Shown in pieces: positions 7,702 to 16,701 of a DNA stretch of 64,000 bases. Each line of letters starts with the position of its first letter. Position 1 is the first letter of the stretch. The notes below the pieces were generated by a model. The model ran no database searches. It was not told where the DNA came from and saw only the letters and a list, made by a program, of their open reading frames with translations. The DNA is taken from contig NZ_PKUU01000029.1 of NCBI RefSeq assembly GCF_002899675.1, positions 20,620-84,619 on the forward strand, read 5' to 3'. Both the position numbers and the translations under genes were made by a program. This DNA comes from Clostridium sp. chh4-2 (GTDB lineage: Bacteria > Bacillota > Clostridia > Lachnospirales > Lachnospiraceae).

Positions 7702-8775
7702 ATGAATAAAGATGAGAAGATGAAAGCCCTTGACGCGGCTTTAACACAGATTGAGAAAGCATATGGAAAAGGCTCTGTTATGAAACTTGGAGATTCCGGA
7801 GCCAATATGAATATAGAAACTGTACCGACTGGTTCTTTAAGCCTGGATATTGCGCTGGGACTGGGCGGCGTGCCTAAGGGAAGAGTGATTGAGGTCTACG
7901 GACCGGAATCCAGCGGTAAGACAACCGTGGCCCTTCATATGGTGGCGGAAGTCCAGAAGAGAGGCGGCATTGCCGGATTTATCGATGCGGAGCATGCGTT
8001 AGATCCTGTTTATGCCAAGAACATTGGCGTTGATATTGACAACTTGTACATCTCCCAGCCGGATAACGGAGAACAGGCGCTGGAGATCACGGAAACCATG
8101 GTGCGTTCCGGCGCAGTTGATATCGTGATCGTGGACTCTGTAGCGGCTCTCGTTCCGAAAGCCGAGATCGACGGCGATATGGGAGATTCCCATGTAGGTC
8201 TGCAGGCGCGTTTGATGTCACAAGCACTCCGTAAGCTGACCGCTGTGATCAGCAAGTCCAACTGTACGGTTATTTTTATCAACCAGCTTCGTGAAAAAGT
8301 TGGCGTTATGTTCGGCAATCCGGAGACGACCACAGGAGGACGCGCGCTGAAGTTTTATTCTTCGGTACGTTTGGATGTGCGCCGTATTGAGACCTTGAAG
8401 CAGGGCGGCGAGATGATCGGAAACCGTGTCCGCGTTAAGGTGGTTAAGAATAAGATCGCTCCTCCGTTTAAGGAAGCGGAATTTGATATCATGTTCGGCC
8501 AGGGCATTTCCAAGGAAGGCGATGTGCTGGATCTGGCGGCTAAAGAGAACATTATTGAGAAGAGCGGCGCATGGTATGCTTATAACGGCGCTAAGATCGG
8601 ACAGGGCCGTGAGAATGCCAAGATCTATCTGAGAGAGAATCCGCAGATATGTGAAGAAGTTGAGAATAAGGTGCGCGCGCACTACGGCTTAGGCGGAGCA
8701 GTTGAAACTGAGGAAGCCAAACCAGAAAAAGCGGTAAAGGCGGCTTCTAAATCAGAAGAGAAGACGGAAGCATAG
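7702..8775 (+). CDS. recA: Recombinase RecA
   Basis: 357-residue RecA: Walker A GPESSGKT at residues 67-74, EHALDP and the Walker B segment IVIVDSVAAL, the L2 segment FGNPETTTGGRALKFY, and an acidic/lysine-rich tail. It forms the nucleoprotein filament for strand exchange and stimulates LexA self-cleavage. The ATG at 7702 was chosen (AGAGAGG 9 nt upstream) over an in-frame GTG 6 nt earlier that sits too close to the ribosome site. recX follows after 2 nt, and a LexA box lies in the leader. Confidence 0.98.
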   Translation: MNKDEKMKALDAALTQIEKAYGKGSVMKLGDSGANMNIETVPTGSLSLDIALGLGGVPKGRVIEVYGPESSGKTTVALHMVAEVQKRGGIAGFIDAEHALDPVYAKNIGVDIDNLYISQPDNGEQALEITETMVRSGAVDIVIVDSVAALVPKAEIDGDMGDSHVGLQARLMSQALRKLTAVISKSNCTVIFINQLREKVGVMFGNPETTTGGRALKFYSSVRLDVRRIETLKQGGEMIGNRVRVKVVKNKIAPPFKEAEFDIMFGQGISKEGDVLDLAAKENIIEKSGAWYAYNGAKIGQGRENAKIYLRENPQICEEVENKVRAHYGLGGAVETEEAKPEKAVKAASKSEEKTEA

Positions 8776-8777
8776 GC

Positions 8778-9389
8778 ATGCAGGTTACATCGGTAACACC
8801 ACTCGATAAAAGAAGATATAAGATATTGCTGGATGAAGAGATTACGATCGCGCTTTATAAAGGCGAAGTGAAGCGCTACCGGATAGAAGCCGGAGGAGAG
8901 CTGGAAACGGAAGAATATGAAGAGATTCTCCATGACATTCTGTTTAAAAGGGCCAGAGAGCGGGTAGTATTTCTATTGAAGGCATCAGACAAGACGGAAA
9001 AGGAACTGCGGAATAAACTGAAAGAAGGTTATTATCCGCAGGAGGCGATTGATCATGCGATCACCGCTGTAAAAAATTACCATTATATAGATGATGAACG
9101 TTATGCCAGACAATATGTGGCAAATGGCGCCTGCAAAAAAAGCAGGCGCCAATTATCTTACGAGCTTCAAAAAAAGGGAATTGACCAGGAGCTGATCGCA
9201 GATCTCATGGAGGAATGCCCCATTGAAGAGGACAAGCAGATCCGGGATTTTCTAAGAAAACGCAGGTATCATGCCGGGGAAGCTTCGATGGAAGAGAAGA
9301 AAAAGATCATGGCTGCATTGGGGCGGAAAGGCTTTTCTTATGAGTCTATTATAAAAGTGATCGGTGAATTTTGTGATAACGAATATTAA
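8778..9389 (+). CDS. recX: Regulatory protein RecX
   Basis: 203-residue mostly helical protein with the RecX three-helix repeats: KRARERVVFLLKASDKTEKELRNKL, an IDDERYARQYV segment (about 107-117) and a third repeat near KQIRDFLRKRRY. RecX binds RecA filaments and limits their extension. The 2-nt gap to recA makes co-transcription and shared SOS control very likely. It starts with ATG; no obvious separate Shine-Dalgarno is seen because the site would lie in the recA 3' end. Confidence 0.92.
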   Translation: MQVTSVTPLDKRRYKILLDEEITIALYKGEVKRYRIEAGGELETEEYEEILHDILFKRARERVVFLLKASDKTEKELRNKLKEGYYPQEAIDHAITAVKNYHYIDDERYARQYVANGACKKSRRQLSYELQKKGIDQELIADLMEECPIEEDKQIRDFLRKRRYHAGEASMEEKKKIMAALGRKGFSYESIIKVIGEFCDNEY

Positions 9390-9433
9390 AGGGTGCATTT
9401 TGTCTAAGTATGGTGAGTATAGTAGGGATATAC

Positions 9434-9462
9434 TTGACATAATGTATAAAACGGTATAAAAT
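9434..9462 (+). promoter_or_regulatory. rny promoter
   Basis: TTGACA at 9434-9439 and TAAAAT at 9457-9462 have a 17-nt spacer, within an AT-rich 122-nt gap between recX and rny. Confidence 0.55.
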
Positions 9463-9511
9463 TGTAGTGTTGTATTCTTGTACAATGAAAACTTAATAAG
9501 GAGGTGCTCCT

Positions 9512-11059
9512 GTGTCACAAGTAATAATAGCTGCATTGATTACGATGGTTGTCGTGGCTCCTGTTACCTGGGTACTGGCAACAGCTTATCGCAAGAATGC
9601 GTATGAAAGCAAGATTGGCAGTGCTGAGGAAAAGTCTAGAGAAATTATAGATGAAGCATTAAAGACTGCAGAGACAAAGAAGCGTGAAGCTCTCCTGGAG
9701 GCAAAAGAGGAATCTTTAAAAACTAAGAATGAGTTAGAAAAAGAAACTAAGGAAAGAAGAGCTGAGCTTCAACGTTATGAACGACGTGTATTGAGCAAAG
9801 AAGAGAACCTGGACAAGAAGTCTGAAACAATGGAGAAACGCGAAGCAGGTCTTGCTGCTCGTGAGGAAAACCTGAACAAGAAGAGTGCTGAAGTGGAAAC
9901 ACTCTATCAAAAAGGGATACAGGAACTGGAACGTATTTCCGGTCTAACCTCCGAACAAGCAAAAGAATATCTTTTAAAATCTGTTGAAGAAGATGTAAAA
10001 CATGACACTGCGAAATTAATTAAGGAACTTGAAAACAAAGCAAAAGAAGAAGCTGATAAGAAGGCAAAGGATTATGTGGTTACAGCCATCCAGAGATGTG
10101 CTGCAGATCACGTTGCAGAGACGACAGTTTCCGTTGTGCAGCTCCCGAATGATGAGATGAAGGGTCGTATCATCGGACGAGAGGGACGCAACATACGTAC
10201 TTTAGAGACCATGACCGGCGTGGAATTGATTATCGACGACACCCCGGAAGCGGTAGTATTATCTGGTTTCGATCCAATTCGAAGAGAAGTTGCAAGGATT
10301 GCATTGGAGCGTTTGATTGTAGACGGACGAATTCATCCGGCTAGAATCGAAGAGATGGTAGAGAAGGCACAAAAAGAAGTGGAAACCAATATGAGAGAAG
10401 AAGGCGAGGCCGCAACTCTTGAGGTAGGTATTCACGGTATTCATCCTGAGTTAGTTAAGCTGCTTGGTAAGATGAAATTCAGAACAAGCTATGGACAAAA
10501 CGCATTGAAGCACTCCATCGAAGTTGCCCAGTTATCAGGATTGCTGGCGGCGGAGATCGGCGTGGATGTACGTTTGGCTAAGCGTGCTGGTTTGTTACAT
10601 GATATTGGTAAATCCATCGATCATGATATGGAAGGTTCCCACATCCAATTAGGTGCGGAACTTTGCAGAAAGTATAAGGAATCTGCGGTGGTAATCAATT
10701 CCGTAGAATCACATCATGGCGATGTTGAGCCAGAAAGTTTGATCGCCTGCATCGTTCAGGCAGCGGATACCATATCAGCTGCGAGACCTGGTGCAAGAAG
10801 AGAAACACTGGAAACATATACAAACAGATTAAAACAGTTAGAAGATATCACTAATTCCTTTAAAGGCGTGGATAAGTCATTTGCTATTCAGGCAGGCCGG
10901 GAAGTTCGTATCATGGTAGTGCCGGAACAGGTAACGGATGATGATATGATACTGCTGGCGAGAGAAGTTTCAAAACGTATTGAAGATTCTCTCGAATATC
11001 CAGGTCAAATCAAGGTAAATGTAATTCGTGAATCACGTGTTACCGATTACGCGAAGTAA
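9512..11059 (+). CDS. rny: Ribonuclease Y
   Basis: 515-residue membrane-anchored endoribonuclease that starts mRNA decay. An N-terminal TM helix (about 2-24) is followed by a long charged coiled coil (about 25-190), a KH domain with GRIIGREGRNIRTLE (about 215-230) and an HD domain with HDIGKSIDHDMEGSH (about 367-381). The start is GTG with AAGGAGG 7 nt upstream. It has its own promoter after recX and ends at a bidirectional terminator shared with the convergent TetR gene. The length is family-typical. Confidence 0.97.
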   Translation: MSQVIIAALITMVVVAPVTWVLATAYRKNAYESKIGSAEEKSREIIDEALKTAETKKREALLEAKEESLKTKNELEKETKERRAELQRYERRVLSKEENLDKKSETMEKREAGLAAREENLNKKSAEVETLYQKGIQELERISGLTSEQAKEYLLKSVEEDVKHDTAKLIKELENKAKEEADKKAKDYVVTAIQRCAADHVAETTVSVVQLPNDEMKGRIIGREGRNIRTLETMTGVELIIDDTPEAVVLSGFDPIRREVARIALERLIVDGRIHPARIEEMVEKAQKEVETNMREEGEAATLEVGIHGIHPELVKLLGKMKFRTSYGQNALKHSIEVAQLSGLLAAEIGVDVRLAKRAGLLHDIGKSIDHDMEGSHIQLGAELCRKYKESAVVINSVESHHGDVEPESLIACIVQAADTISAARPGARRETLETYTNRLKQLEDITNSFKGVDKSFAIQAGREVRIMVVPEQVTDDDMILLAREVSKRIEDSLEYPGQIKVNVIRESRVTDYAK

Positions 11060-11078
11060 TTGTTCGGAGTGAGATGAT

Positions 11079-11133
11079 AAATGCCCTAACGCCGCAGAAA
11101 GTTTAGTACTTATGCGGGGTTAGGGCATTTTTT
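11079..11133. terminator. Bidirectional terminator between rny and the TetR gene
   Basis: AAATGCCCTAAC-CCGCA pairs with TGCGG-GTTAGGGCATTT, followed by a T run on the + strand and preceded by A residues that serve the - strand. It sits between convergent genes. Confidence 0.85.
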
Positions 11134-11652
11134 GTCTTCTGTAATCCGTAAAAACTCCTCAGCCATAGCCTCCGGCGTTTCTTTCGTGCCGTTTTCCAGC
11201 CAGCAGAGCATCATGTTATAAAAGGCACCGGAAAAATAGTAAAGTTCATATTTGGATATGGAATTGGCAGGCATGTCGCCGTAGGCGTCGATTTCGCAGT
11301 CCGTGATGATATCCAGCAGTGTGACCGACATCTTTGCATGGTGAAAAGCCAGAACGATCGGAGCATTTTCCTGGTAGAAGCGGAATTTATAAAGCATGGC
11401 TTCCCGGCTGTGAAAATCCTCATCCTGGTAGGTCTTACCCTCATGATAGCGCTGAGCCATATGCTGAATTCCATAATCGATGAGATCCTCTACCGATTTA
11501 AAGTTGCGGTAAAAGGAGGCCCGGGCAACCCCGGATTTCTCAATCAATTCACTGACGGTGATCTTTGACCAGTCTTTGTATCCTGCGAATTCGATCAGTG
11601 CAGAAAATAAGCGGTCTTTTACTCTTTTATTGGCGGCTTTTCTTTTATCCAT
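11110..11652 (-). CDS. TetR/AcrR-family transcriptional regulator
   Basis: About 180 residues. The N-terminal helix-turn-helix reads ITVSELIEKSGVARASFYRNF (about 32-52), typical of TetR proteins; the C-terminal helical region resembles the TetR_C_7/8 ligand domain. The start MDKRKAANKR is preferred over an ATG four codons upstream. It is divergent from the EFR1/nitroreductase operon, and the shared intergenic region holds two dyads that overlap the operon -10, so it probably represses that operon and perhaps itself. Its 3' end lies inside the shared terminator. Confidence 0.88.
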   Translation of the reverse strand: MDKRKAANKRVKDRLFSALIEFAGYKDWSKITVSELIEKSGVARASFYRNFKSVEDLIDYGIQHMAQRYHEGKTYQDEDFHSREAMLYKFRFYQENAPIVLAFHHAKMSVTLLDIITDCEIDAYGDMPANSISKYELYYFSGAFYNMMLCWLENGTKETPEAMAEEFLRITEDKKCPNPA

Positions 11653-11688
11653 GATACAATTCACCTCATTTTGTCTCAGGTTAGCTCA

Positions 11689-11716
11689 TTGACAACATCA
11701 TTTGATGTGATACAAT
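11689..11716 (+). promoter_or_regulatory. Promoter of ferredoxin/nitroreductase operon
   Basis: TTGACA at 11689-11694 and TACAAT at 11711-11716 with a 16-nt spacer. The -10 lies inside a dyad, which fits repression. Confidence 0.65.
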
Positions 11717-11724
11717 ATGTATCA
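11695..11724. promoter_or_regulatory. Probable TetR operator (two adjoining dyads)
   Basis: ACATCA-TT-TGATGT (11695-11708) adjoins TGATAC-AATAT-GTATCA (11708-11724). Both are perfect-arm palindromes in the divergent promoter region. The second covers the -10 box and its half-site TGATAC recurs at about 11653. Confidence 0.6.
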
Positions 11725-11761
11725 TAATAATATGATTCAGTTTTGTCAAGAGGAGGACATT

Positions 11762-12553
11762 ATGATTTTATATTTTAGCGGTACTGGTAACAGTCAGTTT
11801 GTGGCAATGCAGCTGGCGGAACTCATGGCTGACGATGAAGTGGTTTCGATTAATCGATATTTGAAGGCGGAAAAGAAGGTTACTATCCGGTCAAACCGTC
11901 CGCTGGTGTTTGTGGCTCCGACTTATTGCTGGCGCCTGCCTAAGGTTGTGGAACAGTGGATCATGGAAACCAGCTTTGAGGGCAGCCAAGACGCTTATTT
12001 TATCCTGACCTGCGGCGGTGATTGTGGAAATGCCGGGGCCTATGCGGAAAAGCTGTGCTTAAAGAAGGGGCTGCGGTTTTGCGGGTTAGATTCTGTGGTC
12101 ATGCCGGAAAATTATTTGGCGTTGTTCCCAACTCCTGATGAAGCGGAGTGCCGGGTTATTGTGGAACGGGCCATGCCGCGTATCTCTGAGTTTGCAGATC
12201 AGATACGGGCAGACAGGTGTTTTGACAAAACGCCTGTATCCTTTAGCGGCAAATTGGAAAGCGGCCCGGTCAATCCGTTGTTCTATTCATTTTTCGTGCA
12301 TGATAAGGGATTTAAGGTTTCAGAACGCTGCATCTCCTGTGGAAAATGTGCTTACCGCTGCCCTTTGAGTAATATTAAGATGGTGGATGGGAAACCTAAA
12401 TGGCAGGGAAACTGTACACACTGCATGGCGTGTATCGGTGGCTGCCCCACAGGTGCGATTGCATACAAGGAAAAATCAAAGGAACGCTGTCAATATTATA
12501 TTATGAATGATTCGCTGTGCTGGGAAAATGGAGGTCAGAAAATTGAAAAATAA
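11762..12553 (+). CDS. EFR1-family ferredoxin (flavodoxin domain plus two 4Fe-4S clusters)
   Basis: 263 residues. The N-terminal flavodoxin-like fold opens with MILYFSGTGNSQFVA, where SGTGNS is the FMN phosphate loop; two 4Fe-4S motifs lie near the C-terminus (CISCGKCAYRCP and CTHCMACIGGCP). Likely an electron carrier in the cytoplasm. I used the ATG at 11762 (AGGAGG 5 nt upstream) rather than an earlier ATG inside the operator. It overlaps the following nitroreductase gene, so the two probably form a reductase pair controlled by the divergent TetR protein. Confidence 0.88.
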   Translation: MILYFSGTGNSQFVAMQLAELMADDEVVSINRYLKAEKKVTIRSNRPLVFVAPTYCWRLPKVVEQWIMETSFEGSQDAYFILTCGGDCGNAGAYAEKLCLKKGLRFCGLDSVVMPENYLALFPTPDEAECRVIVERAMPRISEFADQIRADRCFDKTPVSFSGKLESGPVNPLFYSFFVHDKGFKVSERCISCGKCAYRCPLSNIKMVDGKPKWQGNCTHCMACIGGCPTGAIAYKEKSKERCQYYIMNDSLCWENGGQKIEK

Positions 12554-13319
12554 GCATACGGTCCAAATTGACACTGAAAAGTGTATTGGATGCGGTCTAT
12601 GTCAAAAGGATTGCCCGGCAAGCAACATTGTGGTGGAAAATAAAAAGGCCGGAGTCATAGCTCAGGACTGTATCATGTGCGGACACTGTGTTGCGGTCTG
12701 TCCCAAGGCTGCCGTTGCCATGACAGGATTTGATTCACAGCCGGAAGAGATCATGAAGCCGGTCAGGTTGGAACCCGGGGAGCTTTTGGCTGCGATTAAG
12801 ACAAGAAGAAGCATCCGTCAGTTTACGGATCAGCAGATCGCCCCGGAACTCATTGAGCAGATCATCGAAGCAGGCCGTCTGACTCCCACCGGAAAAAATG
12901 CTCAGGACGTTTCCTATGTGGTGTTAAAGGATGGAATGGATCAATTTGAAACGTTGGCCGTGCGCTTGTTTCGCCGTTTGCTTCCGATGATGAAACTAGT
13001 AAATCCAGTGGCACGGCGAACAGAGATCGATGAACATTTTTTCTTTAAAAATGCTCCGGCTGCAATTATGATCGTGTCGCCGGATAAAATGAACGGCGCA
13101 CTTGCCGCATCCAATATGGCGCTGATGGCAGAAGCCTGTGGTTTGGGTGTGCTGTACAGCGGCTTTTTTTCTATGGCTGCAATCTGGTCCGGCTCTCTGC
13201 GCAGAGCGCTTGGATTGAAGCATGGGGATAAAGTAGTGACAACTTTGGTTCTGGGCTATGCCGGAGTAAGATATCATCGAACCGCGCCAAAAGAGGCGGC
13301 TTCTGTCCGTTGGCTTTGA
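12543..13319 (+). CDS. Nitroreductase with N-terminal 2x[4Fe-4S] ferredoxin domain
   Basis: About 258 residues: a bacterial ferredoxin domain (CIGCGLCQKDCP and CIMCGHCVAVCP, first 60 residues) fused to an FMN nitroreductase domain (TRRSIRQFTDQQI, then GLGVLYSGFF and a C-terminal GYAGVRYHR). It would reduce nitro or quinone substrates with electrons from ferredoxin. A TTG start at 12543 is favoured because GGAGG lies 8 nt upstream; an ATG at 12528 is possible. It overlaps the upstream EFR1 gene by 11 nt, showing coupled expression. Confidence 0.88.
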   Translation: MKNKHTVQIDTEKCIGCGLCQKDCPASNIVVENKKAGVIAQDCIMCGHCVAVCPKAAVAMTGFDSQPEEIMKPVRLEPGELLAAIKTRRSIRQFTDQQIAPELIEQIIEAGRLTPTGKNAQDVSYVVLKDGMDQFETLAVRLFRRLLPMMKLVNPVARRTEIDEHFFFKNAPAAIMIVSPDKMNGALAASNMALMAEACGLGVLYSGFFSMAAIWSGSLRRALGLKHGDKVVTTLVLGYAGVRYHRTAPKEAASVRWL

Positions 13320-13396
13320 GCTGAGCGGAAGCGGCTTTTGCCGCATTGAAATATCTGTAATCATTAGTTAGAAAATTAAAATAGGAGGAATTAATT

Positions 13397-13753
13397 ATGA
13401 AGCTTAGTTATATTACATTTATGGTCCGTGATATGAAAAAAACAGTGGATTTCTATGAAAAAGTGGCAGGTCTTCACGTAATAAGGCAATTTAATCCGGG
13501 CAAGGGAGAAATCACATTTATGGCAAATTCAGCAGATGAGATAATGCTGGAATTTATTCAGTTTGAGAACGTGGAGAAAGTGTCTGTTAAAGGCATGGTT
13601 ATGAGTTTTAAAGCGGAAGAGGATCTGGAATGTCTGAGAGAACGAACCATAGAATTGGGCTGTGATCCTACCGACATAATCGAAGAAGGACCAAAACCGA
13701 AATATTTCCGGGTGAATGATCCGGATGGAATGGTTATAGAGTTCAGCGTTTAA
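13397..13753 (+). CDS. VOC-family (glyoxalase/bleomycin-resistance fold) protein
   Basis: 118 residues with two beta-alpha-beta-beta-beta modules: SYITFMVRDMKKTVDFYEKVAGLHV at the start and KYFRVNDPDGMVIEFSV at the end, the latter carrying the conserved metal-ligand Glu. Such proteins include lactoylglutathione lyase-like enzymes and antibiotic-binding proteins; the substrate cannot be told. It has a strong AGGAGG ribosome site and follows the nitroreductase by 77 nt, possibly as part of the same stress-related group. Confidence 0.85.
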   Translation: MKLSYITFMVRDMKKTVDFYEKVAGLHVIRQFNPGKGEITFMANSADEIMLEFIQFENVEKVSVKGMVMSFKAEEDLECLRERTIELGCDPTDIIEEGPKPKYFRVNDPDGMVIEFSV

Positions 13754-13838
13754 GGAATATACTGCAGATTTGCAGAAAAGCCGCCAATGTCCGGTTAAAC
13801 GGCAATCGGGAATGATGGCGGAAAAGGAGAATTACCAA

Positions 13839-14495
13839 ATGAAAAAAATAATCCGCAGCCTATGTATCTCAATGGCAGCTGTGATGTTCCTGGCTGCATG
13901 CGGTTCGGCTTCTTCGGCGGATACTGTAAAGGAAACTGCTGCCTCTGAGACGGACAGCGCTGTGACATTGCCGGATACTTTAGTCAATTCCTATTATTCC
14001 GGCCAAAGTGATCCGGCATGTGAGTATTTTAAACATTCCAGGATACAGAAATTCTTTGCGATGTGGGTGGAAGAAGAGACGGACGATTTTACAAATCCTG
14101 TGAGCAATTTTGAGAGTTTTACTGAAATCAGTGTGCGGGATTACGATTTGTCGGTGTTAAATCCGGATAAACCGCTATATTACTGCACGTTTTCCGATGG
14201 TGCAGACAGGTATGGATATGTGATTGTGGAATATAATGGAGGCGATCCCAGTATAATAAACTGGGGAGTGACGGAAACTACGCCGTGCCTTTATGATTTG
14301 AGGGCAAATGAAAAAGAGATTGCCGCCGCTCTTATAGAGACAGATATTGATCTTTCCACGGCAAAAGCTTCCCGCGTTTATTTGTACGATAAGGATCAGA
14401 AAATGAATGATCAGGCGATTCTTTTTACAGATGAGAAAGGCGATAATTATATCTGCTATTTGGGGGAGGAAAATTTTTGCGTTGAAAAATGGTAA
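13839..14495 (+). CDS. Lipoprotein of unknown function
   Basis: 218 residues. A lipoprotein signal peptide (MKKIIRSLCISMAAVMFLAAC, lipobox LAAC, about residue 21) is followed by a Ser/Ala/Thr-rich linker and a roughly 170-residue domain rich in aromatic and acidic residues that I do not recognise. The ATG at 13839 was chosen over one 69 nt upstream because it begins the signal peptide and follows AAGGAG. A terminator follows. Confidence 0.75.
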   Translation: MKKIIRSLCISMAAVMFLAACGSASSADTVKETAASETDSAVTLPDTLVNSYYSGQSDPACEYFKHSRIQKFFAMWVEEETDDFTNPVSNFESFTEISVRDYDLSVLNPDKPLYYCTFSDGADRYGYVIVEYNGGDPSIINWGVTETTPCLYDLRANEKEIAAALIETDIDLSTAKASRVYLYDKDQKMNDQAILFTDEKGDNYICYLGEENFCVEKW

Positions 14496-14534
14496 TTGAG
14501 CTGCGGACGGGCAGAAACAATCTGAATCTATAGA

Positions 14535-14569
14535 AAATACCACTGGGATGAAGCACGGTGGTATTTTTT
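14535..14569 (+). terminator. Terminator after lipoprotein gene
   Basis: AAATACCAC pairs with GTGGTATTT across a 14-nt loop, followed by TTTT. Confidence 0.8.
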
Positions 14570-14684
14570 ATAGCTGCACCTAAGCCGGGCCGAGCAAGTT
14601 CTCGTGTTGCTCTCGGATTTGTGGTAGAATAAAAAAACAGAACAATAAATCGGTGTTTGTAAACGGAAAGAGGAATTGGACATT

Positions 14685-15440
14685 ATGAATATAGAAAACA
14701 GTATTCTGGCTGCAAAGCAAGGATTTGAAAATAGTTTTTCTTCGGGGGATTTTTACAATAAGCAGACACAGGATGAACATCATTTGAAAAACATTCTTGA
14801 TTTTTTGCCATTTAAAGCGGATATGAAAATTTTAGATTTAGGTACAGGAAGTGGCTATTTGTCTTTTCCTATTGCAAAAAAATATCCAAAGATATCTATA
14901 ATTGGACTGGATATTGTTGAAAAGGCATTAGAAGTCAATCGTTTAAAGGCAAGAGAAGAAAATGTCCAAAATATTAGTTTTATAACTTATGATGGTGTTA
15001 ATTTTCCATTTGCTGATAATGAGTTTGACATGGTTATTTCAAGATATGCGTTACATCACTTCCCCGATATACAAAAAAGTATTTCTGAGATTAGCCGCGT
15101 TATTAAATCAGATGGCTTCTTGTTTATTTCAGACCCTGCACCTAATGTCAATGATACCAGCCGATTTGTTGACGGATACATGCAGCTAAAAAAAGATGGT
15201 CATATTAAGTTTTATACAAAAGACGAATGGTTACAAATATGCGGAAAGTATGGGCTGCGATTCGAGAAATCTTTTGATAGCATCATTCGGTTTCCAAAGA
15301 AAAAAGATACAGCTTATGGATTTGATGAATTATTAAAGAAACATGATAAAGAGATTATTGAAAGTTATGAACTTGAAGTAGTGGGAAATGAAATATATAT
15401 AACTGAATGTGTTAATAATATTTTATTTTGCAAACGATAA
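14685..15440 (+). CDS. Class I SAM-dependent methyltransferase
   Basis: 251 residues with the Rossmann methyltransferase motifs: motif I ILDLGTGSGYLSFPIAKK (about 50-67), the acidic end of beta2 in GLDIV, and motif IV region DMVISRYALHHFPD. The small-molecule substrate is unknown; the layout resembles UbiE/arsenite-type enzymes. The ATG at 14685 is preferred over an in-frame TTG 9 nt earlier. The gene is clearly more AT-rich than its neighbours, including its codon third positions, which suggests recent acquisition. It is monocistronic. Confidence 0.88.
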   Translation: MNIENSILAAKQGFENSFSSGDFYNKQTQDEHHLKNILDFLPFKADMKILDLGTGSGYLSFPIAKKYPKISIIGLDIVEKALEVNRLKAREENVQNISFITYDGVNFPFADNEFDMVISRYALHHFPDIQKSISEISRVIKSDGFLFISDPAPNVNDTSRFVDGYMQLKKDGHIKFYTKDEWLQICGKYGLRFEKSFDSIIRFPKKKDTAYGFDELLKKHDKEIIESYELEVVGNEIYITECVNNILFCKR

Positions 15441-15656
15441 ATTCCGGTTTGATGAACTGATCCGGCTTCGTCTTATTGATAAAAGGCGTACTTGCATAGC
15501 TGGGGAAACAGCAAAGCCCGCCGAGCCAGTCTTTCGCCCTTCCTTCTTTTTTCTTACAATTCTCTTGCAGATTGCGCATCCGGGGAAAATTACATTGACA
15601 CGTCAACTTTTCCGTAATACAGTTATAATATAACTAAAATTGAGGGAGTGGAGAAT
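15441..15656 (+). other. Gap with cell-wall protein promoter
   Basis: TTGACA (15595-15600) and TACAGT (15618-15623, 17-nt spacer) form a promoter for the CW-repeat gene; TTGAC-AC-GTCAA forms a small dyad over the -35. The first 130 nt show no gene I can support. Confidence 0.5.
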
Positions 15657-16637
15657 ATGATTAGATTGAAAAAAGTACTGGCAATCCTTCTGACCGGAGG
15701 CTTACTTGCAGGGATGACAGCAGTGCCGGCAATCGCGGCTAACAGACAGAAAATTAAGTCGGTATCATTAACCATAAAGTCTGAGATTCAGGTAGGAGAT
15801 GAGATTCGGTCGGATGGACTGGAGATCGAAACCAGCAGTGCAAAGTACACAATCGGTGATTATGAATTCAATAATTCCGGTTTCGAGTGGTTTGAAGATG
15901 ATATTCCGGAGGCCAAGGTTTATCTGCATGCCGCAGAGGGATATTATTTTGCACTCACCAGAGCCAGCGATGTGAAGCTGACAGGCGCGTCCTATGTAAA
16001 GGCAGTAAAAGAAGATTCTTCAGAAACCCTTGTTCTGACCGTAAAACTGCCTTCATTGGCGGAGAACGTTGGGGAGATTCAGTCGGCCGGCTGGTCCGGC
16101 ACCACTCTGGCATCCTGGGCGGAAGCGACAGGGGCCGGAAGTTATGAAGTCAGGATTTACAGAGACGGCAATCCGGTTGGAGGAAGCAAGAAGGCGGACA
16201 GCAATACATTTGACTTTATAGCGAGCATGGGAAGGCCCGGCAAATATGAATACAAAGTCCGTCCTGTGAACAAGATCAAAACAGATAAAAAAGGGGAGTG
16301 GATAACATCCTCCTCCGTTACGATTGATTCGGCTGTAGCAGAACAGATCAGAAATGCGAACGCAGCAGGAACTACGCTTGGCGTTAATTCCGGAGAGTGG
16401 ATTCAGGATTCTACCGGCTGGTGGTACCGCAACTCAGACGGAAGCTATACAAAGAACAACTGGCAGAAGATCGGTGAAGAATGGTTCTTCTTCGGCGATA
16501 ACGGTTATATGAAGACCGGCTGGATTGAATGGAACGGAGCGTGGTATTACTGTGATGCCACAAGAGGCAATATGCTGGTGAACACCCAGACACCGGACGG
16601 ATTTACTGTAAATGCGGACGGAGTTATGGTTCAGTAA
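15657..16637 (+). CDS. Secreted cell-wall-binding (CW/choline-binding-type repeat) protein
   Basis: 326 residues. A signal peptide (MIRLKKVLAILLTGGLLAGM... with cleavage near AIAA, about residue 29) leads to an unrecognised beta-rich region (about 30-240, part of it fibronectin-III-like) and then C-terminal cell-wall-binding repeats (GEWIQDSTGWWYRNSDGSY, NNWQKIGEEWFFFGDNGYM, TGWIEWNGAWYYCD). These aromatic repeats bind wall polymers non-covalently. The start at 15657 follows GGGAG by 8 nt. It is likely a surface protein; the enzymatic role, if any, is not apparent. Confidence 0.82.
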   Translation: MIRLKKVLAILLTGGLLAGMTAVPAIAANRQKIKSVSLTIKSEIQVGDEIRSDGLEIETSSAKYTIGDYEFNNSGFEWFEDDIPEAKVYLHAAEGYYFALTRASDVKLTGASYVKAVKEDSSETLVLTVKLPSLAENVGEIQSAGWSGTTLASWAEATGAGSYEVRIYRDGNPVGGSKKADSNTFDFIASMGRPGKYEYKVRPVNKIKTDKKGEWITSSSVTIDSAVAEQIRNANAAGTTLGVNSGEWIQDSTGWWYRNSDGSYTKNNWQKIGEEWFFFGDNGYMKTGWIEWNGAWYYCDATRGNMLVNTQTPDGFTVNADGVMVQ

Positions 16638-16701
16638 TATAGGGAGCGGATAAAAGAAAAAGCCGTATATGACAAAACAGAAGGACAATGGAGGTAACAC
16701 A

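Noticed and set aside
8218..8682. 154-codon leftward frame inside recA
   Set aside because: Antisense shadow of a strongly conserved gene with no domain features.
15441..15594. Possible transposase remnant before the CW-repeat gene
   Set aside because: Short frames on both strands exist but no recognisable transposase motif or terminal repeat was found.
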